Shown: one piece after another, positions 1 through 4,987 of the stretch
Numbering within the stretch: the stretch's first letter is position 1
Layout of the letters: each line of letters starts with the position of its first letter
NCBI GenBank assembly: GCA_902787415.1
Contig: CADAGG010000058.1
Coordinates: 1-6,781 of the forward strand
Length of the DNA stretch: 6,781 nucleotides
Source of the DNA: a methanogenic archaeon
GTDB lineage: Archaea > Thermoplasmatota > Thermoplasmata > Methanomassiliicoccales > Methanomethylophilaceae
Direction: 5' to 3'
Translations under genes and position numbers: made by a program
Notes under the pieces: model-generated
Database searches by the model: none
Told to the model about the DNA's origin: nothing
What the model saw: the letters and a program-made list of their open reading frames with translations, nothing else

Positions 1-292
1 TCAGGAAAGACTTGATCTTCTTCTCCTGAGCCTCACGCTGCTTCTGCATCTGCTCCATCATAGCCTGCATATCCTGCTGTGCGGGCTGGCCGCCACCGTT
101 CTGCATCTGCTCACGGCGAGCAGCCTGCTCCTTGCTGCTTGCAAGATAGTAATTGTAGATGGAATTCACATTAGCCGCATCGTAGTTGATTGTGCGGAGA
201 GCACTGCAGTTTCCGAACGGGGAATAGCCCAGGGTCTCAACCGTATCGGGTATGGAGACGGTCACGATCTTCTCGCAGTTCTGGAAGGCATA
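1..292 (-). CDS. In-frame continuation of the BspA-like gene beyond the TAG (partial, runs off the window)
   Basis: Past the TAG the same frame stays open for 97 codons to the window edge. It resumes the interrupted repeat at once: YAFQNCEKIVTVSIPDTV, then LGYSPFGNCSALRTI, both typical BspA-family text. From about the 45th residue the composition changes to a Gln/Met/Glu/Lys-rich, probably helical tail (for example DMQAMMEQMQKQREAQEKK) after a short Gly-Gly-Gly linker. No start codon with a promoter or ribosome site is visible here, so it is not a separate gene. It is either the C-terminal part of one protein read through the TAG (as pyrrolysine) or the dead remnant of a gene cut by a nonsense mutation. 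The true C-terminus lies outside the window. Confidence 0.7.
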
Positions 293-295
293 CTA
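293..295 (-). other. In-frame TAG (amber) codon, candidate pyrrolysine site
   Basis: Codon 684 counted from the ATG at 2344 is TAG. It falls in the motif VTSIG-x-YAF at the variable x position, which in sister repeats of this protein is filled by D, N, H, K, Q, A, V, S or Y. Coding continues in frame on both sides. In Methanomassiliicoccales TAG can encode pyrrolysine; that is family knowledge and applies only if the organism guess is right. A single-base nonsense change from CAG, AAG, GAG or TAC/TAT is the main alternative. Confidence 0.6.
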
Positions 296-2344
296 GCCTA
301 TGGATGTGACACCGTGCGGGATGGTGACAGTCGGACCGATCTTGGAATACCTGAAAAGACTGCCGGGGATTGACAGGACCGTATCGCCGAACGTAACATC
401 AATACCTTCATCAACCCCGGAGTTATCGAAAACACCGGGTTGGGATGCACAGTCCGCTGCATTGTAGGTCACAGAACTGATGCTCGTACAGTGTGCGAAG
501 GCCCACTGCCCGAGGGAGGTTAGCGATGCGGGCAGAGTGATCTCTGTCAGTCCTGAACAATAGTCGAATGCCTCGGATCCGATGGACTGTATGTTGGCCG
601 ACATCGTCAGTTCAGTGATGCCTGCCTGATGCATGAATGCCCTGTTGCCGATAGTGGTGACACTGTCGGGGAGGGTGACAGATGTAATGCGGGTAACATC
701 GGACGACGAGCACAGGAGATATGCAGGGATTCTCTGCACGGAAGAACCGAACGTGACGGTAACAGATTCCGCGTAGTTGATGGGGATTTTATTAGATGAA
801 AGGTCATCACAGGCGATGGCATTGAAGTTAAGGGTGGTGAAACCGCAGTCGTAGAATGGGCTGTAACCGAACTCGGTGACTCCGGTACCTACGGTAAGGG
901 AGGTCAGATGGGTACTGCTGAAGGCATAGTCTCCCACATAAGTGACCGTATCAGGAATGGTGAGGGAGGTCGAAGCCAGTTTGACCCCGTTGAATGCATT
1001 GTTACCGATACTGGTGATACCTTCTCCGAGAGTGAGCGCAATGCCCTCTCCGCTGGTACCGCTGTGGTAGAATGCGTCATCACCGATGTCGAATCCGCCG
1101 ATTACGGTGACGACCTCGACATACTTGCAGTCCTCGAATGCCCCTTGACCGATGACTGAATTCTCAGCCCCATCGATGACAATCGAGGATAGATGGGCAT
1201 TGCAGAACGCTCCTACGCCGATGTAGAGGATATCCTCACCAAAGTTGAAAGATGAGAGATTGAAACAGTTTAAAAATGCCCAATCACCAATGGTTTTCAC
1301 ATTTCCGGTCCCGGAAATAGTCTCCAGAGTCTGACAACTGTTGAAGGCATCATGACCTATCGATACGACAGATGAGGGAAGAACTACTTCTTCAAGGCCC
1401 TGGAAATTGAAGAATGCGTAATCGAGGATGGTTTCCACACCGTCCGGCACCGTACAGCTCGTCGCATTTCCGAAATGTTTGATTAACTTCTTCCCGTCGA
1501 ACGACACCAGAGAATCATTGACCACCTTGAAGTTCGTATTCCCTGCATCGACAACGATGAGCACATCACTATCCATCTCGAACGGGTCCTCACAGAGTGT
1601 CTCCAGGTTGGCATTGAGGATTATCGACTGTAATGCATCATTAGTCTCGTAGAATGTGTTCACCAGTTCTGTGACCGTGCCAGGGAATGCAAAGGATTCT
1701 GCAGTAGATCCCCCGGGATACAGGAAGAGCTTTGTCATGTCATGGCTGTATAGGACGTTGCCCTGAACCGCGAAACTTGTGTTCTCGGGATCGACGGTTA
1801 TGGTCGTCAAGCGATCATTCTGGAACGCACTGGCTCCGAAGGTGGCAAGCCCTTTCCCCACATGCAATGTGGTGAAGGGGTTGCCTGAGAATGCATACTT
1901 CCCTACGCTGGTGACGCTGTCCGGAATGACCAAAGAAGACAGATCAGAAGTGCAGAAAGCATAGTCCTCTATGGTCTGGACGGTGTCCCCGAAATCAACA
2001 GTATTGATGTTATTGAGAGCCTCGAAAGCAGAATGGGAAATCGAGGTGACTCCGCTCCCGATGACAACGGAGGTAACATTCTCCGAATAGCCATTCCACG
2101 GATATCCTTCAGCAGGCAACACCATGGGGCCCGAACCGGAGATGGCCAGGGTGTGATCACCGTCGAAAGACCAGGTGAGATCTCCAATCTCTCCTCCGTC
2201 GGGATCCGCGGAGGATGACCCCGTATTCACATAAACTAAGCACACCAGCACGAACAGCAGTGCTATCGCTGCCGCGCCGATTTTGATCAGATACGAATCC
2301 GGCTTGCCCGTGAGGTTCCCGCCGGACCGGGAAAATTTATACAT
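293..2344 (-). CDS. BspA-like leucine-rich-repeat surface protein, N-terminally anchored, up to an in-frame TAG
   Basis: This is a probable extracellular adhesin-type protein of the BspA (LRR_5) family. From the ATG at 2344 it has 683 residues before the TAG. A short basic head is followed by one membrane helix at about residues 19-39 (core AAAIALLFVLVCLVYV), with the rest predicted outside. The family's entry motif LTWSFDGDHTLAISGSG lies at 56-72, and degenerate repeats of the IGxxAF type run from about 90 to the end; I count 15 ending in AF, such as SVGKYAF, SIGNNAF and SIGSEAF. Two DP/DAG-N...LY...YP-type insertion modules sit near 182-211 and 264-311. The frame is open upstream to 2539, but I prefer 2344: a TATA box lies about 25 bp before it, and the 65 upstream residues resemble nothing in the family. 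Sampled lines are about 43-53% GC, against about 65% in the neighbouring genes, so a different origin is possible. The exact ligand is unknown. Confidence 0.85.
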   Translation of the reverse strand: MYKFSRSGGNLTGKPDSYLIKIGAAAIALLFVLVCLVYVNTGSSSADPDGGEIGDLTWSFDGDHTLAISGSGPMVLPAEGYPWNGYSENVTSVVIGSGVTSISHSAFEALNNINTVDFGDTVQTIEDYAFCTSDLSSLVIPDSVTSVGKYAFSGNPFTTLHVGKGLATFGASAFQNDRLTTITVDPENTSFAVQGNVLYSHDMTKLFLYPGGSTAESFAFPGTVTELVNTFYETNDALQSIILNANLETLCEDPFEMDSDVLIVVDAGNTNFKVVNDSLVSFDGKKLIKHFGNATSCTVPDGVETILDYAFFNFQGLEEVVLPSSVVSIGHDAFNSCQTLETISGTGNVKTIGDWAFLNCFNLSSFNFGEDILYIGVGAFCNAHLSSIVIDGAENSVIGQGAFEDCKYVEVVTVIGGFDIGDDAFYHSGTSGEGIALTLGEGITSIGNNAFNGVKLASTSLTIPDTVTYVGDYAFSSTHLTSLTVGTGVTEFGYSPFYDCGFTTLNFNAIACDDLSSNKIPINYAESVTVTFGSSVQRIPAYLLCSSSDVTRITSVTLPDSVTTIGNRAFMHQAGITELTMSANIQSIGSEAFDYCSGLTEITLPASLTSLGQWAFAHCTSISSVTYNAADCASQPGVFDNSGVDEGIDVTFGDTVLSIPGSLFRYSKIGPTVTIPHGVTSIG

Positions 2345-2366
2345 GGGTATTAACACCGCTTGACTG

Positions 2367-2375
2367 TTTAAAAAA
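2367..2375 (-). promoter_or_regulatory. TATA box of the minus-strand BspA-like gene (leaderless)
   Basis: Read on the minus strand this is TTTTTTAAA, centred about 27 bp before the ATG at 2344. Archaeal transcription starts about 25 bp after the TATA centre, so the RNA would begin at or within a few bases of the start codon. That fits the lack of a Shine-Dalgarno sequence. No convincing BRE precedes it. It is the main support for choosing 2344 over the longer open frame. Confidence 0.6.
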
Positions 2376-2463
2376 GGCAATGTCCGGAAGGCAGTTCTGA
2401 TGAACCCATCCTGCCGGGACGGCTTACTGCTGAAGGGAAGATGCATCCAACTGGCACCGTTTC

Positions 2464-2479
2464 GCAGAAAAAATATATA
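2464..2479 (+). promoter_or_regulatory. Second TATA-like element upstream of the plus BspA-like gene
   Basis: A purine-rich stretch, GCAGAAAA, is followed by AATATATA, a good BRE-TATA pair on the plus strand predicting a start near 2500. It would give the plus gene a leader of about 94 nt containing the stems at 2515-2543, or drive a short RNA ending at the T-run at 2550-2554. The AT core is nearly symmetric, so minus-strand use cannot be excluded. Confidence 0.4.
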
Positions 2480-2492
2480 CCCCGTTAAGAAG

Positions 2493-2554
2493 GCGGGCGG
2501 AAAGGTCGCCCCGCATGCCGTATACGGGCCCTCCGGCATACGGAAACCCTTTTT
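2493..2554 (+). repeat. Overlapping inverted repeats followed by a T-run
   Basis: GCGGGCG (2493-2499) can pair with CGCCCCGC (2507-2514) with one bulged C. Next, ATGCCG (2515-2520) pairs perfectly with CGGCAT (2534-2539), while CCGTAT (2518-2523) pairs perfectly with ATACGG (2538-2543). The last two stems share bases and exclude each other. A run of five T follows at 2550-2554, which also forms part of the downstream TATA box. These may be leader structures, a weak terminator or plain GC-rich coincidence. Confidence 0.35.
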
Positions 2555-2557
2555 ATC
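2541..2557 (+). promoter_or_regulatory. BRE/TATA promoter of the plus-strand BspA-like gene
   Basis: CGGAAACC (BRE-like) is followed directly by CTTTTTATC (TATA-like). The predicted transcription start is near 2578, giving a leader of about 16 nt before the ATG at 2594. Confidence 0.6.
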
Positions 2558-2579
2558 ACGCGCGCCGATGGGGGATTCC

Positions 2580-2584
2580 GAGGG
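2580..2584 (+). promoter_or_regulatory. Weak Shine-Dalgarno before the start at 2594
   Basis: GAGGG lies 9 nt before the first of two consecutive ATG codons (2594 and 2597). It fits better with 2594, and either start gives the same signal peptide apart from one Met. Confidence 0.4.
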
Positions 2585-2593
2585 ATTCTACCC

Positions 2594-3835
2594 ATGATGA
2601 CGAGAGGAACGATTATCGCATTTTCCGCCGCGGTTCTGGCGGCTTTGGCGTTGGTCGCGGTCCTCTCCGATTCCTCCGAGGCCGAAACCATCGACATCGA
2701 CGGCGGCCAGTACGAGCTCGACACGGTGGAGCACGAGGCCACCCTGGTCGCGGTGGACGCATTCCTGGGAGACTTCTACATCCCCGCCCTCATCTCGGAC
2801 GGCACCGACACCTACCGGGTCACCGCCATCGGTCCCGGGGCGATCCCCAGGAATCTCTACGAGCTGATCATCGGACAGAACATCGAAAAGATTCACGAGG
2901 ACGCCTTCGTGAACGCCAACCTGGTCGAGTTCAGCGTGGATCCGGACAACGAGAACTACGAGGTCCACATGAGCGCTCTGTACACCGCCGACTGGACGCT
3001 CTTGGCCTATCCCGTCGGGAACACCCGTTCCGAATACTCGGTCGTGGACGAGACGGTCGCCATCGCCCCCAAGGCGTTCCAGTTCGCCGACAGCCTCACC
3101 AGCATCGAATTCCCCGAAAGCCTCACCCAGATAGGCGACTACGCCTTCAGGAACTGCGCCGCCCTGACCGATGCGGACCTCCCCGAAAGCGTGACCGACG
3201 TAGGGGTCGGCATCTTCAGCAACTGCCACTCCCTCACCAAACTGCCCAAGATGCCTTCGTCCGTCATCTACGACTCCACCTTCTCCGGCTGCATCGGCCT
3301 CAAGGAGATCGTGATCGACGAGAGCATCGTCGCCGTGGGCCCGTCGGCCTTCGCCAACTGCAAGGCCATATCATACCTGTCGGTGCACGAGGGCTGCACC
3401 GTCGACGACACCGCCTTCCAGGGCCTCACCGTCCTCGACCCTTCCGGCAACCCTGTGACCGGCTCCGCCCTCCGCGGCAACCTCTACTACGGATCCGGCA
3501 TCGACAAGAAGCTTTACGATTCCACCACCGGATTCACAATCCATTTCTCTGCAGGTGTGAGGGAATGCTCCTCCAAGATTATGACCACCGTCGGCGGCAA
3601 GCTGCCCTCGCTCCCCACCTACACGGGACTGTTATGGGACCTCGACACCTGGTACCTCAGGGACGGGACCCAGATCACCACGGAGACCGTCTTCACCTCC
3701 GACGACACCGTTTACACGAGCGGCGAGCTGCCCGACGCGGATCCCCTGGACGACAACCTGATCATCGGCGGGGTCGTGATCGCGCTGATGGTCGGGTTCG
3801 TGATCTGCATAATCGCCACGGCGAAGAGATTCTGA
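2594..3835 (+). CDS. BspA-like leucine-rich-repeat surface protein with Flg_new-type domain and C-terminal anchor
   Basis: This 413-residue protein is probably exported and anchored in the cell membrane facing outward, in an adhesion or surface-interaction role. Residues 1-30 form a signal peptide (MMTRG, then a hydrophobic core AAVLAALALVAVL, cut plausibly near SEA-ET). BspA/LRR_5 repeats fill about 75-285, with QIGDYAFRNCAAL and VGPSAFANCKAI as clear copies. An insertion module, DPDNENYEV...LY...LLAYPVG, at 116-141 matches one in the divergent minus-strand gene. Residues 313-376 (FTIHFSAG, LPSLPTYTGLLWDLDTWY, then TVFTSDDTVYT) resemble the Listeria-Bacteroides repeat (Flg_new, PF09479). An acidic linker leads to a terminal helix at 389-409 with a basic KRF end. 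The gene ends with TGA, 2 bp from the stop of the convergent neighbour. High GC matches the downstream genes. The ligand is unknown; the family call is firm. Confidence 0.9.
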   Translation: MMTRGTIIAFSAAVLAALALVAVLSDSSEAETIDIDGGQYELDTVEHEATLVAVDAFLGDFYIPALISDGTDTYRVTAIGPGAIPRNLYELIIGQNIEKIHEDAFVNANLVEFSVDPDNENYEVHMSALYTADWTLLAYPVGNTRSEYSVVDETVAIAPKAFQFADSLTSIEFPESLTQIGDYAFRNCAALTDADLPESVTDVGVGIFSNCHSLTKLPKMPSSVIYDSTFSGCIGLKEIVIDESIVAVGPSAFANCKAISYLSVHEGCTVDDTAFQGLTVLDPSGNPVTGSALRGNLYYGSGIDKKLYDSTTGFTIHFSAGVRECSSKIMTTVGGKLPSLPTYTGLLWDLDTWYLRDGTQITTETVFTSDDTVYTSGELPDADPLDDNLIIGGVVIALMVGFVICIIATAKRF

Positions 3836-3837
3836 CC

Positions 3838-4641
3838 TCACTCGGAAGGCGCGTTGATGTTCTGGTCGGCGGGCTTCCTGCCCTCGGAGAACATGTCCTT
3901 GATCCTGCCGAAGATGTCGGAGGAGAATCCAGCCCACCATTCGGGGTCGTAACCGGTGAAGCGCAGGGTGATCTGCCCGGGCTTGTATCCGACGGAGACG
4001 CTGTCCTGGGAATCCACATCCTTCACGGCGGGTCCGGGGGCCTCCCTGAACCTGGAGAAGACGTCGTACTTCAGGAAGATCTCCTGGAGCGACTCCCAGT
4101 CGCCGTCCTGCATGAAGTAGGTCCCGTCCTGGTCGTACCTGTCGAAGAGGTTGTAGAAGGTGAACGTCCTCTCCATGTAGTCGGCGATGACGATGGGGCA
4201 CCTCTCGCCCTTCTGCTCCACGACGGTGAAGTTCCTGAAGTCGGGGATGCCGGGTTCCAGCTGCCTGCGCTTCATCCTCATGAAGTCGATCATGTCCCTC
4301 TTGAAGGACTCGAACTCGCGGGGGAACCTGTTGTATCCCTCGGTGATGGTGTGCCTGCCGAGGACGTGGATCTCCAGCGACCAGACGGCGCCGTCCTCCT
4401 CGGAATCGTCCACGTAGGCGGCCTCCCATTTGGCGGCGTTGGCGTCCTCGATTATCATCATGAGCTTGTCCCAGTCGCCCTCTTCCATGATGTAGTCCCA
4501 GCGGAAGTCGGGGACGGTATCCTCCATGCCGAAGAAGCCGTAGCAGCGGAGCATGAGCTTGCCGGTGCTCTTCTCGGCCGCCACCTGCATGCAGTGGGTC
4601 TTCTCCTGGAAAACGAAATTGAAGCGGAGGATGTCGCTCAT
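3838..4641 (-). CDS. Hypothetical protein with an internal tandem duplication
   Basis: I do not recognise this 267-residue protein. It has no signal peptide or membrane helix, is rich in acidic and aromatic residues and is probably cytoplasmic. It appears to be two related halves. In the first, FVFQEKTHCMQV (9-20) leads to YIMEEGDWDKL (50-60) and FPREFESFKRDMIDFM (106-121). In the second, TVVEQKGERCPIV (139-151) leads to YFMQDGDWESL (175-185) and a comparable end, EWWAGFSSDIFGRIKDMF (234-251). Each half keeps one Cys (17 and 148) and the GDW signature (55-57 and 180-182) at an offset of about 125-131 residues. The ATG at 4641 is supported by a TATA box about 25 bp upstream and the absence of a Shine-Dalgarno, implying a leaderless mRNA. 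It stands alone, converging on the BspA-like gene with a 2-bp gap. No catalytic motif is evident. Confidence 0.85.
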   Translation of the reverse strand: MSDILRFNFVFQEKTHCMQVAAEKSTGKLMLRCYGFFGMEDTVPDFRWDYIMEEGDWDKLMMIIEDANAAKWEAAYVDDSEEDGAVWSLEIHVLGRHTITEGYNRFPREFESFKRDMIDFMRMKRRQLEPGIPDFRNFTVVEQKGERCPIVIADYMERTFTFYNLFDRYDQDGTYFMQDGDWESLQEIFLKYDVFSRFREAPGPAVKDVDSQDSVSVGYKPGQITLRFTGYDPEWWAGFSSDIFGRIKDMFSEGRKPADQNINAPSE

Positions 4642-4662
4642 AGTCGTTAATCAGAGCGGCAG

Positions 4663-4670
4663 TATATAAA
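4663..4670 (-). promoter_or_regulatory. TATA box of the duplicated hypothetical gene (leaderless)
   Basis: TTTATATA on the minus strand, centred about 25 bp before the ATG at 4641, matches the archaeal consensus well and predicts transcription starting at the start codon itself. No clear BRE is seen just upstream (ATTACAC). Confidence 0.7.
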
Positions 4671-4710
4671 GTGTAATCGTGAAAAGTACATTGAAACCAA
4701 GAAAACGATA

Positions 4711-4740
4711 AAAATTCGGTGAAAGGGAAACCCCCTTCAC
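4711..4740 (-). terminator. Stem-loop plus T-run, minus-strand terminator-like
   Basis: On the minus strand, GTGAAGGGG at 4740-4732 pairs with CCCTTTCAC at 4727-4719: nine pairs including one G·U, around a GTTT loop. Then come CGAA and five T (4715-4711). On the plus strand the G·U becomes an A·C mismatch and no T-run follows, so the element is oriented to the minus strand. No recognised minus-strand gene lies upstream, since the transporter is on the other strand. Confidence 0.5.
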
Positions 4741-4908
4741 ACCGCCCATCTCTGGGCTCCATCCAGCCGGAGCTCGACGCTCCCGAGCGGATCGGTCCTA
4801 CTTCCCGCGAACCACGGGGGCTTGTAGGAGCTCTTGCGGACATGAGCAATGCGCAGAGAACGAACACGTAGGACGGTTTCACGCGGCCGTATCGCGCGTA
4901 ACGATTGA
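4711..4908 (-). ncRNA. Candidate structured small RNA (tentative)
   Basis: This stretch ends at the terminator-like element above. Read on the minus strand it contains consecutive short stems: TCCTAC/GTAGGA (4829-4824 with 4801-4796) enclosing CCCG/CGGG; GCTCG or, alternatively, GGAGC/GCTCC around 4783-4769; GGCT/AGCC; and GCCC/GGGC (4757-4754 with 4747-4744). A TTAAAAA element (4936-4930, the reverse of the transporter's TATA box) could start it near 4908, which sets the 5' end used here only by inference. I could not match it to RNase P RNA, SRP RNA, 5S rRNA, tRNA or C/D-box RNA. It may instead be untranscribed spacer. Confidence 0.25.
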
Positions 4909-4918
4909 AAACAATTAC
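4898..4918. repeat. Inverted repeat upstream of the transporter promoter, possible operator
   Basis: GTAA-cga-TTG-AAAA-CAA-TTAC, with ATTG/CAAT as the perfect core at 4904-4915, ends about 12 bp before the TATA box of the MFS gene. The place suits a regulator that controls an efflux gene, but no regulator gene is present and the half-sites are short. Confidence 0.3.
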
Positions 4919-4929
4919 CCGGAGAAGGG

Positions 4930-4936
4930 TTTTTAA
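4930..4936 (+). promoter_or_regulatory. TATA-like element of the MFS transporter gene
   Basis: TTTTTAA preceded by purine-rich GGAGAAGGG predicts transcription starting near 4958 and a leader of about 30 nt before the GTG at 4988. Confidence 0.5.
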
Positions 4937-4987
4937 CACGCATTGGAAGAAGACTGTTGAAATACTCCCGGCCTGATAGCCCCCTCC

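Larger units (their letters stand above)
2345..2593. other. Divergent intergenic region between the two BspA-like genes
   Basis: This 249-bp spacer holds the minus-strand TATA box at 2367-2375, a plus-oriented TATA-like element at 2464-2479, overlapping inverted repeats at 2493-2543 and the BRE/TATA of the plus gene at 2541-2557. The middle part (about 2380-2460) contains a weak imperfect stem, GGCAG at 2385-2389 with CTGCC further on, and nothing else I recognise. I found no convincing small open frame in it. Confidence 0.6.
4642..4987. other. 346-bp divergent intergenic region
   Basis: From left to right it holds the TATA box of the minus gene (4663-4670), an AT-rich stretch (4681-4716), a terminator-like stem with a T-run read on the minus strand (4711-4740), a GC-rich block of small hairpins (4744-4829), a stretch without obvious structure (about 4830-4895), an inverted repeat (4898-4918) and the TATA box of the transporter gene (4930-4936). 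No convincing protein gene lies here; a 68-codon minus-strand frame is discussed as rejected. Confidence 0.6.

Noticed and set aside
300..2150. Periodic repeats in DNA that could suggest a CRISPR or tandem array
   Set aside because: The periodicity comes from degenerate protein repeats (IGxxAF); the DNA copies are not identical and there are no regular spacers.
908..2218. Several plus-strand frames of 60-83 codons inside the minus-strand repeat gene
   Set aside because: They are antisense frames of a repetitive coding region, without promoter or ribosome-site support.
2394..2432. C/D-box-like pair (CTGATGA then CTGA)
   Set aside because: Spacing is about 26 nt instead of the roughly 12 nt guide, and the C'/D half is missing.
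2370..2460. tRNA-like boxes on the minus strand (CAGTTGG and GGTTCATC)
   Set aside because: No acceptor stem or anticodon arm can be formed, and no CUA anticodon context is present.
2345..2539. 65-codon N-terminal extension of the minus-strand BspA-like gene (upstream ATG at 2539)
   Set aside because: It would run through the gene's own TATA box and the divergent promoter region, has no family resemblance, and would place an odd segment ahead of a normal anchor helix.
2515..4650. 711-codon plus-strand open frame
   Set aside because: It runs across two real genes on opposite strands, is Arg/His/Gly-rich, and reflects GC bias in the shadow frame.
3632..4939. 435-codon minus-strand open frame
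   Set aside because: Arg-rich shadow frame over the well-supported 3838-4641 gene and the end of the plus BspA-like gene.
4737..4943. Minus-strand 68-residue small protein starting ATG at 4943 and ending just at the terminator-like stem
   Set aside because: Tempting because its stop lies in the stem, but it is Arg-rich, has no ribosome site or good promoter, and resembles nothing I know. I keep it only as an alternative to the RNA reading of the same stretch.
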